DNA of 61,573 nt from Nocardia altamirensis NBRC 108246 (GCF_001612685.1 NZ_BDAY01000075.1:1-61573), one strand, 5' to 3'; numbered from the stretch's first letter, positions 51,345 through 60,127 are shown. Made by a program: numbers and translations. The notes: a model not told the origin generated them from the sequence alone.

Positions 51345-51998
51345 ATGTCGAACAATGTTGCTCGCGAGGCTCTTTGGGCGCTCGTGCACGCCGAACGCGC
51401 GGCCCTGGCCGACGACCTTGCCGCCTTGAACGACGAGCAGTGGGGCCAGCAGTCGTTGTGCGGGGACTGGGTGGTCGAGGAGGTCGTCGCCCACCTCACC
51501 GCAGGCGCGAGCATCGGCCGGCTGCGCTGGCTGTCCAGCGTCCTCGCCGCTCGCTTCGACTTCGACCGGCACAACAATCGACAACTCGCCGAGTACCGCG
51601 GTGCGACCCCCGCCGAAACCCTCGAACGTTTCCGGGCAATCATTGCGAGCACCACCGCACCCTCCGGCCACACCGCAGCCTGGCTGGGCGAGGCGGTCGT
51701 CCACGCCCAAGACATCCGACGCCCCCTCGGCCTGCCCCACACCCCGTCGACGGAGGCCGCCACCGAAGTAGCCCGCTTCTTCGCCGCCCGCAACTTCACC
51801 GTCCCCAGCCGCAACACTGTCGAGGGCCTGCGACTGGCAGCAACCGACGGTCCGTTCGCTATCGGAAAGGGCCCCTTGGTCACCGGAACAACAATCGCAC
51901 TGACCATGGCAATGGCCGGCCGCCCCACCTACTGCGACGACCTCTCCGGCCCCGGCGTCCCCACACTCCGCACCCGGATGCCCACCGGCACCACCTGA
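51345..51998 (+). CDS. DinB/maleylpyruvate-isomerase-like protein
   Basis: A 217-residue four-helix DinB-superfamily protein: LWALVHAERAALADDLAALNDEQWGQQSLCGDWVVEEVVAHL is the standard opening, and WLGEAVVHAQDIRRPLG carries the later His. Members bind a metal and use a thiol cofactor (mycothiol in actinobacteria). The reaction here is unknown. The ATG at 51345 has TTGGAGG upstream. It is divergent from the hydrolase/caspase-STAND operon. Confidence 0.85.
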   Translation: MSNNVAREALWALVHAERAALADDLAALNDEQWGQQSLCGDWVVEEVVAHLTAGASIGRLRWLSSVLAARFDFDRHNNRQLAEYRGATPAETLERFRAIIASTTAPSGHTAAWLGEAVVHAQDIRRPLGLPHTPSTEAATEVARFFAARNFTVPSRNTVEGLRLAATDGPFAIGKGPLVTGTTIALTMAMAGRPTYCDDLSGPGVPTLRTRMPTGTT

Positions 51999-52170
51999 CC
52001 GTCCAACGGCGAGAGCACCAGTTGAGTGGGAATGGAAAAAGGGTTGTGCGTCAGCATAATTGTGGGCGATCTGGTCAACCGTGCATGGATCGTTCACAGC
52101 CCTGACGATCCGTGGTGTGACTGCCATACGGCCCTGTCGGGCCGCGTTCATTACGCGTTGGAGGATGGTT

Positions 52171-53307
52171 GTGGATCGTCGTAACTTTCTGCGGGTCAGC
52201 GTGATCGGTGGATCCGCTGTTGCGTTCGGTGGTGCTTCATGGCTCGAGGCTTTCAGTGCAGGCGCCGAGGCGGGCCAGTCGCCGTACGGGCCGTTGGCGA
52301 AGCGGCCGGACGGCAACGGCGTGTTCCTGCCGAAGGGCTTCACCAGCCGGATCGTGGCCCGCTCGGGAAAGCAGGTGGCATCGTCGAACTACACCTGGCA
52401 TCCCGCGCCGGACGGCGGCGCCTGTTTCGCTGACGGCCCCGGCTGGATCTACGTGTCCAACAGCGAGATCGACGCCACCGGTGGCGTCGGTGCGATCAAG
52501 TTCGCCGCGGACGGGTCGATCGTCGGCGCGCACCGCACGCTGTCCGGCACCACCCGCAACTGCGCCGGTGGTGCCACGCCGTGGAACACGTGGTTGTCCT
52601 GCGAAGAGGTGGAGCGCGGCGCCGTATTCGAAACCGACCCATGGGGTGTCAAGCCCGCGGTCCGCAGGCCGGAGATGGGGTTGTTCACCCACGAGGCGTG
52701 TGCCGTCGACCCGGAGCGCAAGGTCGTGTACATGACCGAGGATCGCACCGACGGCCGGTTCTATCGTTTCGTTCCGGCGGTCTGGCCCGACCTTTCCGCA
52801 GGCAAACTCGAGGTTCTCGTGGAGAACGCAGGAACCGTGAGCTGGCGGGAAATCCCGGATCGGTCGGGAGCGTCCACGCCGACGCGGCGGCAGGTGCCCG
52901 AGTCGAAGGCGTTCAACGGCGGCGAGGGCTGCCACTACGCCAACGGAACATGCTGGTTCACCACAAAGGGCGACAACAAGGTCTGGGCGTATAACGCGGC
53001 GAGCAGCCAGCTTTCGATCATCTACCAACCTGGCGGCGGTGCGCCGCTGTCAGGAGTGGACAACGTCACCGGCGCGTCCAACGGTGACTTGTTCGTCGCC
53101 GAAGACGGCGGCGACATGCAAATCTGCATCATCGCCGACGGCGCCGTCGCCCCGTTCCTTCAGGTGGATCGGTCGAGCTTGTCCGAGATCACCGGGCCCG
53201 CCTTCAACCCGGCAGGCGACCGCCTCTATTTCTCCTCCCAGCGCGGTAACCGAGGCTCGAGCAACGACGGCATCACCTACGAGGTGATCGGTCCCTTCCG
53301 CCGCTGA
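52171..53307 (+). CDS. PhoX/DUF839-family Tat-exported protein
   Basis: A 378-residue protein with a twin-arginine signal at the start (MDRRNFLRVSVIGGSAVAFGG). The mature part shows PhoX/DUF839 motifs: NCAGGATPWNTWLSCEEVERG, GLFTHEACAVDPERKVVYMTEDRTDGRFYRFVP, and FNGGEGCHYANGTCWFTTKGDNKVWAY. PhoX enzymes are calcium/iron phosphatases of a beta-propeller fold; many DUF839 relatives have no proven activity. The GTG at 52171 is preferred, as GGAGGA lies seven bases upstream and the Tat motif starts two residues in. It should act outside the membrane and may serve phosphate scavenging. Confidence 0.88.
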   Translation: MDRRNFLRVSVIGGSAVAFGGASWLEAFSAGAEAGQSPYGPLAKRPDGNGVFLPKGFTSRIVARSGKQVASSNYTWHPAPDGGACFADGPGWIYVSNSEIDATGGVGAIKFAADGSIVGAHRTLSGTTRNCAGGATPWNTWLSCEEVERGAVFETDPWGVKPAVRRPEMGLFTHEACAVDPERKVVYMTEDRTDGRFYRFVPAVWPDLSAGKLEVLVENAGTVSWREIPDRSGASTPTRRQVPESKAFNGGEGCHYANGTCWFTTKGDNKVWAYNAASSQLSIIYQPGGGAPLSGVDNVTGASNGDLFVAEDGGDMQICIIADGAVAPFLQVDRSSLSEITGPAFNPAGDRLYFSSQRGNRGSSNDGITYEVIGPFRR

Positions 53308-53317
53308 CATGCTGCGT

Positions 53318-53348
53318 ACCCGTCGGAATACATGATCTTCCGGCGGGT
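53318..53348 (+). terminator. Hairpin terminator
   Basis: ACCCGTCGGAA and TTCCGGCGGGT pair over 11 bp with one wobble, 11 bp after the PhoX-like gene. Confidence 0.65.
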
Positions 53349-53516
53349 CAGGAGATATCGCCGACCCGCGTAGCGAAATTCCGCCCGGTAGGCCGAGGAT
53401 ATCTTGCGCTGTAACGGAATTCGTCTGGAATGCCACCGGTGGGAAGCTGGCCGGAGTGGTAGGCCGATACGGATGACTAGGGTGGGGCGTCCTACGGCCG
53501 TCAGAAGGGTTGGATC

Positions 53517-53948
53517 ATGCCCAGTGTGTTCCCGTATGTACTGAAGGTGCATCAGTGGGTGTACGAGAACAGTGGCGGGTTGGTCGGCCATCGGGTGCTG
53601 CTCGGAAAGCCGACGCTGTTGCTGCGGACGGTCGGGCGGAGGACGGGCCAACCACGAACGTCGGCGTTGACCTACGGGCGGGATGGCAAGGACTACTTGA
53701 TCGTCGCCTCCAACGGCGGGGCGCCGCAACCGCCCGGGTGGCTGGCGAACCTGAAGGCGCAGCCGCAGTGCGAGATTCAGATCGTGCGACGAAAGGTGCG
53801 GGTGGCGGCGCGTCCGACCTATCCGGGCGACCCGGAGTACACCCGCAGGTTCGCGATCATGGACGACGTCCTCGACGGCCAATACGCCACCTACCAAAAG
53901 CAAACGACCCGACCGATAGCCGTGGTGGTGCTCTCACCCGCCAGCTGA
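53517..53948 (+). CDS. Ddn-family F420-dependent oxidoreductase
   Basis: A 143-residue deazaflavin-dependent nitroreductase-type protein: YVLKVHQWVYENSGGLVGHRVLLGKPTLLLRTVGRRTGQPRTSALTYGRDG, then YLIVASNGGAPQPPGWLANLKAQPQCEIQI are close to the Ddn signature, including the GRRTGQPRTSxL phosphate-binding stretch. Members use F420H2 to reduce quinones, fatty acids or nitro compounds. The ATG at 53517 begins the conserved fold. It stands alone after a terminator. Confidence 0.9.
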   Translation: MPSVFPYVLKVHQWVYENSGGLVGHRVLLGKPTLLLRTVGRRTGQPRTSALTYGRDGKDYLIVASNGGAPQPPGWLANLKAQPQCEIQIVRRKVRVAARPTYPGDPEYTRRFAIMDDVLDGQYATYQKQTTRPIAVVVLSPAS

Positions 53949-54071
53949 CCAGCTCCGTTGCGATCTGCGGCGGCTCGTCGTCCACGCCGACGCGGCGCTC
54001 GCGAATAATCGGTTTCGGAGACGGGAACGCCGGTGCTAGTTTGGATTCAGCGACAACGGAAGGTAACGGCA

Positions 54072-54188
54072 ATGGGCAAGCACATGGGGTATCCGCAGAT
54101 GCGGTTCTGTGCTGTCGCTGAACGCTATGCGGCGGAGGAATCTTCGCTGTCCTATGCCGAGTCATCCAGTTACACAGGCGATCCGTAG
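54072..54188 (+). CDS. Possible 38-residue peptide
   Basis: An ATG with GGAAGG nine bases upstream opens 38 codons (MGKHMGYPQMRFCAVAERY..., Ser/Tyr-rich end). No homology is recognised. A weak hairpin with CTTTTT follows near 54224-54256. It may be a genuine small gene in the 420-bp gap before the tRNAs, or chance. Confidence 0.25.
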   Translation: MGKHMGYPQMRFCAVAERYAAEESSLSYAESSSYTGDP

Positions 54189-54344
54189 ACGAGACCGACG
54201 GTCACATCACAGGGTCGCGCCAAGGCTGACAGCCACGGCAGCGGCCCTTTTTCGTTACTGGCCGTACGCCATAGAAATCAACCATCCGCGCCCGATGCAG
54301 GGCGCGGGAATGCGCTTTGAAAATTGCACAGTGATCACGTCATA

Positions 54345-54371
54345 AAACGAGCGGTTCAAGTCCCGTACTCG
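54345..54371 (+). other. tRNA 3'-half fragment
   Basis: GAGCGGTTCAAGTCCCG carries the invariant GGTTCAAGTCC T-loop, but no D-arm or anticodon arm precedes it in a foldable position. It directly abuts tRNA-Tyr and is probably a decayed tRNA. Confidence 0.45.
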
Positions 54372-54451
54372 GGGGGCGAGGAGTCTGGTGACTCAGCCTG
54401 ACTGTAAATCAGGTGCTATCGCGCAGGTAGGTTCGATCCCTACCGCCCCCA
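54372..54451 (+). tRNA. tRNA-Tyr (GUA)
   Basis: Folds with a 7-bp acceptor stem (GGGGGCG/CGCCCCC), a D-arm GAGT...ACTC, an anticodon arm CCTGA-CTGTAAA-TCAGG with anticodon GTA, a long variable region (as bacterial Tyr tRNAs have) and a T-arm GTAGG-TTCGATC-CCTAC. No CCA is encoded. It differs from the usual actinobacterial tRNA-Tyr (which starts GGCGAGTTGCCCGAGCGG as I recall), so it is probably a second, mobile-type copy. Confidence 0.8.
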
Positions 54452-54464
54452 CGGCCGCACATTA

Positions 54465-54538
54465 GGCGCAGTGCTCTGCTGGTTCGGGCACCCTGACTTT
54501 CACTCAGGACTACGTCGGTTCGATTCCGATCTGCGTCA
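54465..54538 (+). tRNA. tRNA-Glu (UUC)
   Basis: A 74-nt tRNA: acceptor GGCGCAG/CTGCGTC with one G-T pair, D-stem GCTC/GGGC, anticodon arm CCTGA-CTTTCAC-TCAGG (anticodon TTC), T-arm GTCGG-TTCGATT-CCGAT. It lies 13 bp after tRNA-Tyr. The body is very similar to the tRNA-Glu at 54572, pointing to duplication within the array. Confidence 0.82.
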
Positions 54539-54540
54539 CA

Positions 54541-54568
54541 CCCGTTCAGCTCAGTGGAAGAGCGACGA
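54541..54568 (+). other. tRNA 5'-half fragment
   Basis: CCCGTTCAGCTCAGTGGAAGAGC is a canonical tRNA 5' region and D-arm (AGCTCAGTGG.AGAGC), but no anticodon arm or T-arm follows before the next complete tRNA. It looks like a deleted tRNA. Confidence 0.5.
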
Positions 54569-54571
54569 CGA

Positions 54572-54648
54572 GGCCCCGTGCTCTGCTGGTCTGGGCACCC
54601 TGACTCTCGATCAGGACGACGCGGGTTCGATTCCCGCCGGGGTCACCA
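54572..54648 (+). tRNA. tRNA-Glu (CUC)
   Basis: Acceptor GGCCCCG/CGGGGTC, D-stem GCTC/GGGC, anticodon arm CCTGA-CTCTCGA-TCAGG (anticodon CTC), T-arm GCGGG-TTCGATT-CCCGC, and an encoded ACCA end. The anticodon loop CTCTCGA is unusual; tRNA-Glu normally has CTCTCAC. It shares its D-arm and anticodon stem with the neighbouring Glu-UUC gene. Confidence 0.82.
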
Positions 54649-54987
54649 ACTGGATCGCACCGCCTCTGTGGCATCGGTGGTCCTGAACATGTTCTCTACC
54701 AAGGAAAGTCAACCAGGCAGGGCCTGGGATCGCGTGCTAAGCGAATCGAGGTCGATGCGACCTTGGGGATCGTGCCCTCGGCTTTCCGCACTCCCTCGCG
54801 AGCGATCTCGTGATCGGCGTGATCACTGGGAAGGTCATGCGGACCGGCGTCCGTCACCGTTTCGAAAACGGCTGGTCCACGAGCGTGGATGGGGATCGAC
54901 ACCTCGGCTTTCCGCTCCGGTGAGACCGGCTGAAGTCAGGCCGGTCTCACGGGCTGCATGGCCCGCTCGCGCGAAAACCGTTCGTGC
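54649..54987. other. Non-coding gap with an inverted repeat
   Basis: No convincing gene. GTGAGACCGG at 54920-54929 and its exact complement at 54941-54950 form a hairpin with an 11-base loop, placed to end the leftward SGNH esterase gene. The phrase CCTCGGCTTTCCG occurs twice (near 54778 and 54902), 120 bp apart. Confidence 0.6.
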
Positions 54988-55794
54988 TCAGTTGGTTTGG
55001 AGATGGTCGTAGATGGTGCTCGCGACCGCGCGCATACCCGCGTCGTTGGGGTGGAACGGCATGAGGCGATAGATCTCGCGCAGCTGTTTCGGTAGTCCTC
55101 TGACCCAGGGTTCGCTCGATCCGAGTGCGTGGTCGAGGCTGTATTCGTTCATGGGGATCAGGTCCGCGCCGGATGTGGTTGCTGCGCGGGCGAATACCTC
55201 GTCGACCTGGTCGCCGAGGTGACGGAACGCCCCGACGGTGGCGTCGTCGAGCGGCACCTCGTGGCTGTAGCAGGTGTCGGGACCCATGACAGCGAGGTAG
55301 CCGACCAGCAAGACTTGAGCGTTCGGGGCCCGGTCCCGGACGGCGTCGACGATGCGGACGAGATTCGTTGCCGCGCGGTCGATGTCGTCGGAGGTGGGTT
55401 GTGGTACTCCACCTCGGGCGAGCTGCGTCGCAAGGGGGTGGGTGTGCGGGTCGGTGGACAAGCGTCCCGCGCTGCCGAGCTTGATCATGCTCCCTGCGTA
55501 TTCGAGATCGTTGCCACCTGCCGTGATGGTGACAAGATCCGCATCCGCCGGGAGGCTGTCCAGCTGTGGTGGGTAGGTCTTGTTGAGTAGACGCTGCGGG
55601 GTGTCGATGATGGTGTCGGTGGTGGCGCCGGACACCGTGACGTCGGTGAGTTCGGCCCCGAGCTTCTCCGCGAGCAAGTGCGCGTAGTTGTTGGCCGAGC
55701 GATTGGCTGCCTTGTCGATGATCGGCTCGATGTCAGGGCCCGACGCAAACGAACTCCCCAGTGCGACAATGTGTTTGAACTGCGTGGCGCTCAT
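54988..55794 (-). CDS. SGNH/GDSL-type esterase
   Basis: A 268-residue SGNH hydrolase. Block I reads VALGSSFASGP (the nucleophile Ser follows GS), block III is TITAGGNDLEY (oxyanion Gly/Asn) and block V is MPFHPNDAGMRAVA with the catalytic His. No signal peptide is visible, so it may be cytosolic, unlike many Streptomyces relatives. The ATG at 55794 begins six residues before the first strand. The substrate is unknown. Confidence 0.88.
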   Translation of the reverse strand: MSATQFKHIVALGSSFASGPDIEPIIDKAANRSANNYAHLLAEKLGAELTDVTVSGATTDTIIDTPQRLLNKTYPPQLDSLPADADLVTITAGGNDLEYAGSMIKLGSAGRLSTDPHTHPLATQLARGGVPQPTSDDIDRAATNLVRIVDAVRDRAPNAQVLLVGYLAVMGPDTCYSHEVPLDDATVGAFRHLGDQVDEVFARAATTSGADLIPMNEYSLDHALGSSEPWVRGLPKQLREIYRLMPFHPNDAGMRAVASTIYDHLQTN

Positions 55795-55989
55795 CGATTG
55801 CCTCCTGTCATCGAGCTGCGGGTTTGCTTGCTAGCGCACGGGTCGTCCCATGACGTATGAGGGTGTGGCCGATCACGCGCGATGACACTGCGCTGCCGAG
55901 ATCGCATCTGGTCGACGGCAATGAGCCTTGACAATGCTAACCGTCGCTGCGGCACCTCGGGGCAAACTGCCTCGACATGCGGTCCCCAT

Positions 55990-56024
55990 GCGCCGCGACG
56001 GCCCGCGCTGGGCCGTCGCGGCGC
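55990..56024 (-). terminator. Strong hairpin terminator
   Basis: A perfect 15-bp stem (GCGCCGCGACGGCCC, loop GCGCT) lies 53 bp downstream of the beta-helix gene that ends at 56077. Confidence 0.85.
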
Positions 56025-56076
56025 GGTGGATCAGGCGGTGCCCACCGTCCGGCCAAGGACCGCACGGCATTGCCTC

Positions 56077-57651
56077 TCAGCGACCGGCGGTGTTCGTCGA
56101 CCACAACGGCTGGCCGCCTGCGGTGTAGACGACGGTGTTGCCGTCGTTCTGCACCGCAAGGGTCGAGCCGTTGGGGTTCGTGCCGGTTGACCAGATCGGT
56201 TCGCCCGCCGAGCTGTAAACGACAAAGTTGCCGTCCTTCTGCATGATGGCGACCACGCTGTCGCGGCCGTCGGTCGCGGTAGCCCAGATGGGGTTGCCGG
56301 TCTGCGTAAGCACAAGGTTGCCGTCAGTTTGCAGGGTAAGTGTGAAGCGGCCGTCGCAGGAAGACAGCGACTGGCCAGGATAAAGGCCCTCGTCGTGCCG
56401 TATGACCCCGCAGCCGGTGGGGGAGGCGACGGGGACGCGCAGGATCGGCGCCTCGGAGATCCGCAGCACATGCTGGAGCTGCGCGTACTGAAACTCCGGC
56501 TGGAGTTCGGCCCCGGCCACCGACTGGAACTGGAAGCCGGTCGGCGCCGACTGCAGACCGTTGCAGCCGAGGCCGGGAGCGCCGACATGCCTTGCGCGGT
56601 CGACGTTTCCGGTCACGATCCAATTCGTGACGCCGTTGACGGCGTAGCCGTAGCCGATGTTCATGCCCTGCAGCGTGTTTCCGGTCACGGTGGCGCCGTA
56701 GTTGGTGTCGGTCGCGCAGTTCCAGACCGCGGGGCCCATCGCGATGCCGACCTTGATGAAGTGGCCCTTGCCGTCGATCACGTTGTTCTTGACCACGGTC
56801 CCCGTGTAATTGCCGCCGACAGGGGCGAAGTCGACCATATTGATGCCGCCGAGTAGTTGGCGGGACATTGCGACGATGGTGTTGTTCTGGATGGTGGAGC
56901 CAGGGGCACCGAAAACAACGATGGCGCCGTCGGTCGCGTCGGTCACGGTATTGCCTTGGACGAGGCTCGATCCGCAGGCGAGCGAGATACCGTCGGCCCA
57001 GGTTCCGTCTTCCTGGCCTGCTGGCCCGATCTGGTTGTCGACGATGCTAGCCCGCTGACACTGGGGCACCTTGTTGGTGACGGCGCCCTCGATGAAGTGC
57101 AGCGCCGACCAGCTTCGCGGCTCGCGGACGACCGTGTCCCGCACGGTCTGGTCGGTACCGGCGCCACCCATCACGATGAGGGCGTCCCCTTTCAGACTGC
57201 CGAGGGCAGGACGATTTCCGTCGACCTGCACGTTGCGCAGCACCGCACCGCTTTGTCCGACGCCGTTGACCGCCGAAGTCTGGTTGCTGCCGCTGACGAG
57301 GAGCACGGCCCGCGTTCGATCGGTCGGATAGCCTTGCGTCGACACCTCCTGGCTGGGTGCCGTGAACGTGATCGGCGCGGCAAGTGTGAACACGGCATTG
57401 GGACACAGCACGGCCTTGGCGCCGGTGCCGACCAACGCGGCGTTGATGTTCACGTCAGTACCCGACGCGATGCATCCCGTCGCGGCGGTGGCCCCCACCG
57501 CGTGAAGGCCAACGGTCGCTGCGGCGCCTACTGCCACAGCGATGATCGCCGCAGCCAGCTTTCGCCGGGCCGACCATCGTGTCCGTGCACCTGCGGTGCT
57601 TGTTTGATCGTTGGGATCCGTGTCGCTTGTCGACGCGGGGATGAACGGCAT
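56077..57651 (-). CDS. Secreted beta-helix and bulb-lectin protein
   Basis: A 524-residue exported protein. A 27-residue cytosolic leader precedes a membrane/signal segment (KLAAAIIAVAVGAAATVGLHAV). Residues about 60-390 are a parallel beta-helix with repeated N-G-T and NNTI/NNVI turns, as in polysaccharide lyases or phage-type depolymerases. The last 110 residues are a bulb-type mannose-binding lectin with three repeats: LQTDGNLVLTQ, MQKDGNFVVYS and VQNDGNTVVYT (QxDxNxVxY type). It should bind surface glycans outside the cell and may cut them. The ATG at 57651 has no strong site, but no later Met precedes the signal segment. Confidence 0.82.
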   Translation of the reverse strand: MPFIPASTSDTDPNDQTSTAGARTRWSARRKLAAAIIAVAVGAAATVGLHAVGATAATGCIASGTDVNINAALVGTGAKAVLCPNAVFTLAAPITFTAPSQEVSTQGYPTDRTRAVLLVSGSNQTSAVNGVGQSGAVLRNVQVDGNRPALGSLKGDALIVMGGAGTDQTVRDTVVREPRSWSALHFIEGAVTNKVPQCQRASIVDNQIGPAGQEDGTWADGISLACGSSLVQGNTVTDATDGAIVVFGAPGSTIQNNTIVAMSRQLLGGINMVDFAPVGGNYTGTVVKNNVIDGKGHFIKVGIAMGPAVWNCATDTNYGATVTGNTLQGMNIGYGYAVNGVTNWIVTGNVDRARHVGAPGLGCNGLQSAPTGFQFQSVAGAELQPEFQYAQLQHVLRISEAPILRVPVASPTGCGVIRHDEGLYPGQSLSSCDGRFTLTLQTDGNLVLTQTGNPIWATATDGRDSVVAIMQKDGNFVVYSSAGEPIWSTGTNPNGSTLAVQNDGNTVVYTAGGQPLWSTNTAGR

Positions 57652-57768
57652 GAATGCCTCCAGAATGCGGAATTGGGAAGTGGCGGTTGATGTTCGAACA
57701 GTTCCCTGCCCGAGTGGACCGGGCCCACTGGCCCATCAACGCTCGACCAACCGGGTGACGCAACGAAC

Positions 57769-57806
57769 GAGCGGAGCCCCGATCCGGACAGATCGGGGCT
57801 CCGCTC
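57769..57806 (-). terminator. Strong hairpin terminator
   Basis: A perfect 15-bp stem (GAGCGGAGCCCCGAT with an 8-base loop) lies between the unknown gene ending at 57944 and the beta-helix gene start. Confidence 0.85.
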
Positions 57807-57943
57807 GAGTTATACCGAAGGTGTTGGAAGAGAATAGATTCCCGTGCGCTCGGGATGAGGGCGCAGCTGTGGCGCTGGGAGTACTATCACCTAACGCTCC
57901 CATGATTGTCAATCGCACAAGCCTCGCGGTTCGCGGTCCGGGC

Positions 57944-58954
57944 TCACGGCATGGGGTCTCGAGACCAGGATGCGCCTGACTCGGTTATCCATGGCGTCAT
58001 CTTTTCGTGCAGTGCACGCAGCGCAGTCGACGTTCGTGCCGGTTCGGCACCCATATCGAGATCCATGAATCGCACGGTCGTCAACTCACCCACGCGCTGA
58101 ACGGACACGGTGACCTGTCCGGGCTCGCCACGAACAGGGTTGAGCGACAGTCCCACATCCACCCGGTCGGCCCGACGGGCAACCTCGGTGACGTCTACCC
58201 AGAAATCATCACCGTAGCCTCTGAACACCTGTTGAGCATCGTTGCGCATTCGTTCGACGGTCAACTCGGCTGCTTCCCCCTTCCATATCGCCCCCTGTGA
58301 CTCCGTATCGAAGACAACTCTTCTGAGGTCGACACCGTCCTTGGCCAGTTGATAACGGAGCTGTGCAGCGAACCGAGGGTCGTAGCTTTGCTCATAGAAC
58401 GTCGCACAGACCGGGTTGACCCGCCTCAGCCAACCGTCCTCGACATGCCAAACACCGAAGCCGGAAGAACCTAGTTCCGGCTTCTCCTGCAGTTCGTAAA
58501 GAATTCCGTGCCACCCTTTCCCCGTAATGAGTTTGCCGTTTTTGTTCATCAGGAAGTCGCCCCAGCCGCTCGGTTCGAGGTTGACTGGCACATTGTGCTG
58601 GTCGTACATCCGACCTGACTCGTCGAAATGGGGATAGATAACCTTGTCGCGCCAGTCCGACAGATCAGTACTATTCGACTGGCTGACTCTGTCTGCCGAG
58701 CGGAGCTGCGCCACCTCATACGCTCTAGGTGGCTTCTCGAACGTGCCGTTCGGCGCGCTCTGCCCTTTCGTGGTCGCGCCCACATTCGACTCGACACCTT
58801 TATCCTTGCCAAGGAGTGTGTGCATATTCTGCTCTGCCCGACTGCCAAAGTTTCGAGGCAGACCCGATGCGGCCGCACTACCCGTTTCGATCCTGTCCGA
58901 TAGATGCGCGAGGAATCTTCCCCATGCTTCGATCGCCGCTCTGTTGTAGAACAC
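57944..58954 (-). CDS. Hypothetical protein, possibly truncated
   Basis: A 336-residue soluble protein of unknown family. It is rich in charged residues and aromatics (GWGDFLMNKNGKLITGKGWHGILYELQEKPELG; GVWHVEDGWLRRVNPVCATFYEQSYDPRF). The only usable start is a GTG at 58954 with AGGA ten bases upstream; an in-frame stop lies six codons before it, and the first residues (FYNRAAIEAWGRFLAHLSDR) look like the inside of a domain. It may therefore be the 3' part of a larger gene. Its composition is less GC-rich than the surroundings. A strong terminator follows. Confidence 0.5.
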   Translation of the reverse strand: MFYNRAAIEAWGRFLAHLSDRIETGSAAASGLPRNFGSRAEQNMHTLLGKDKGVESNVGATTKGQSAPNGTFEKPPRAYEVAQLRSADRVSQSNSTDLSDWRDKVIYPHFDESGRMYDQHNVPVNLEPSGWGDFLMNKNGKLITGKGWHGILYELQEKPELGSSGFGVWHVEDGWLRRVNPVCATFYEQSYDPRFAAQLRYQLAKDGVDLRRVVFDTESQGAIWKGEAAELTVERMRNDAQQVFRGYGDDFWVDVTEVARRADRVDVGLSLNPVRGEPGQVTVSVQRVGELTTVRFMDLDMGAEPARTSTALRALHEKMTPWITESGASWSRDPMP

Positions 58955-59561
58955 TTCCGTCAGGTCCTGTCAGTACACCTCATCCCCCGAGGTCGCCAGC
59001 GCAGCCCGGACTGTACGCCGCCCGGAAAGTGGGCTCGCTTGCCACCGTTGGCGATACGACCTATCGGCCCCGGCCTGCCAGTACGCTCACGGCGCGCCGA
59101 AGCCAAGGCCGCCTGCCACTGCCACAACGCACCAGACGGAGTACACGATGGTGAGATAGTCGGCCTGTCCGGCTGTTTGGACCCAGCGATGAGCGAGTGA
59201 ACACCCCGCTGCTGTGTGTGAACGGCGTCGGCAGTGTCACTGCTGCCGTGACGGCGGCCCATCGCCAGAGGTCACGGACCACCACTGGGAGTGCGAGTGC
59301 AGGTCGACGGCTCCGTCCATTTCGTAGAGTTGAGGGCATGTCGCCATCGACAATGTCCAGCGGCCCGCCGCGCAGCGTTGCGCCCGCAGGGCCCGGGCAA
59401 TGTGGTGGCCCGTCCGCTCGCCTGATTCGAAATGATCCGCATTGGTGACCTTTTCCGGAATCGCCCAGCGGCTACAAAGCCGAGCCACCGAGGTAACAGA
59501 AGCCGTTGCTCACCTCGGTTATCTGCGACGGTCGCTCACTATCGTCAAGGGAGTCGAGAAG
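58955..59561. other. 600-bp region, no gene seen
   Basis: Several open frames cross here but none has a good start or protein-like composition. It should contain promoters for the flanking leftward and rightward genes, and could hide the lost 5' part of the gene ending at 57944. Confidence 0.4.
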
Positions 59562-60127
59562 ATGGAACAACTCGACAAACCCATGAGACGGGTCGGTGGT
59601 GAGCTCCCGGCGATCGGACCCGCGACAACCGCGGACTTCGCACCGCTGATCAAACGCTTCGGCCAATGGTGGTATTTCCATAGTTGCCTGCGCAAACAAG
59701 CCCGAGGCGATGGCGCCCTGTTCGTCGCCCGTGGCTACGACGGCGGACCGTTGGGGCACGGGTTCCTCCGGCTCGAGGAGGCGGAGGAACCCGAGATCAG
59801 TGCCGGGCTCCCCGGCATTCCATTGATCACCCATCTGCAGGTGGCCGAGGCCGGACAGGGCGTGGGATCGGTTCCGACCTGATCTCGCGGATGGAGCACT
59901 ACGCCCGCACCGAGGCAGGCCGGAACCGCATCGCCCTGGCGGTCTTCCCCAGCAACGCCGGTGCCATGCGGCTGTATCGGCGGCTGGGATACACCGACTG
60001 GGGCAACGGCACAGTCCAGTGCTACGACACTCTCGAACGGGACGACGGCACCGTCATCCGGGTTCCCGACTCGGAGGAAGCCCACGTCATGGTGAAAGAC
60101 CTTGCCGACAGTCCCGATCGGACCTGA
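59562..60127 (+). pseudogene. Frameshifted GNAT acetyltransferase
   Basis: The frame from ATG 59562 gives the N-terminal half of a GNAT enzyme up to ITHLQVAEAGQG and stops at 59882. The other frame continues at once with GRGIGSDLISRMEHYARTEAGRNRIALAVFPSNAGAMRLYRRLGYTDWG, which is motif A (acetyl-CoA pyrophosphate loop Q/RGxGxG) and motif B. Inserting one base near 59863 (GGGCGTGGG) restores AGQGRGIGSDL. It is therefore a recent one-base deletion or a sequencing error. Intact length would be about 188 residues. Confidence 0.8.

Noticed and set aside
54345..54648. Integration site (att) of a mobile element
   Set aside because: tRNAs are common targets and fragments are present, but no integrase or matching direct repeat is visible in the window.
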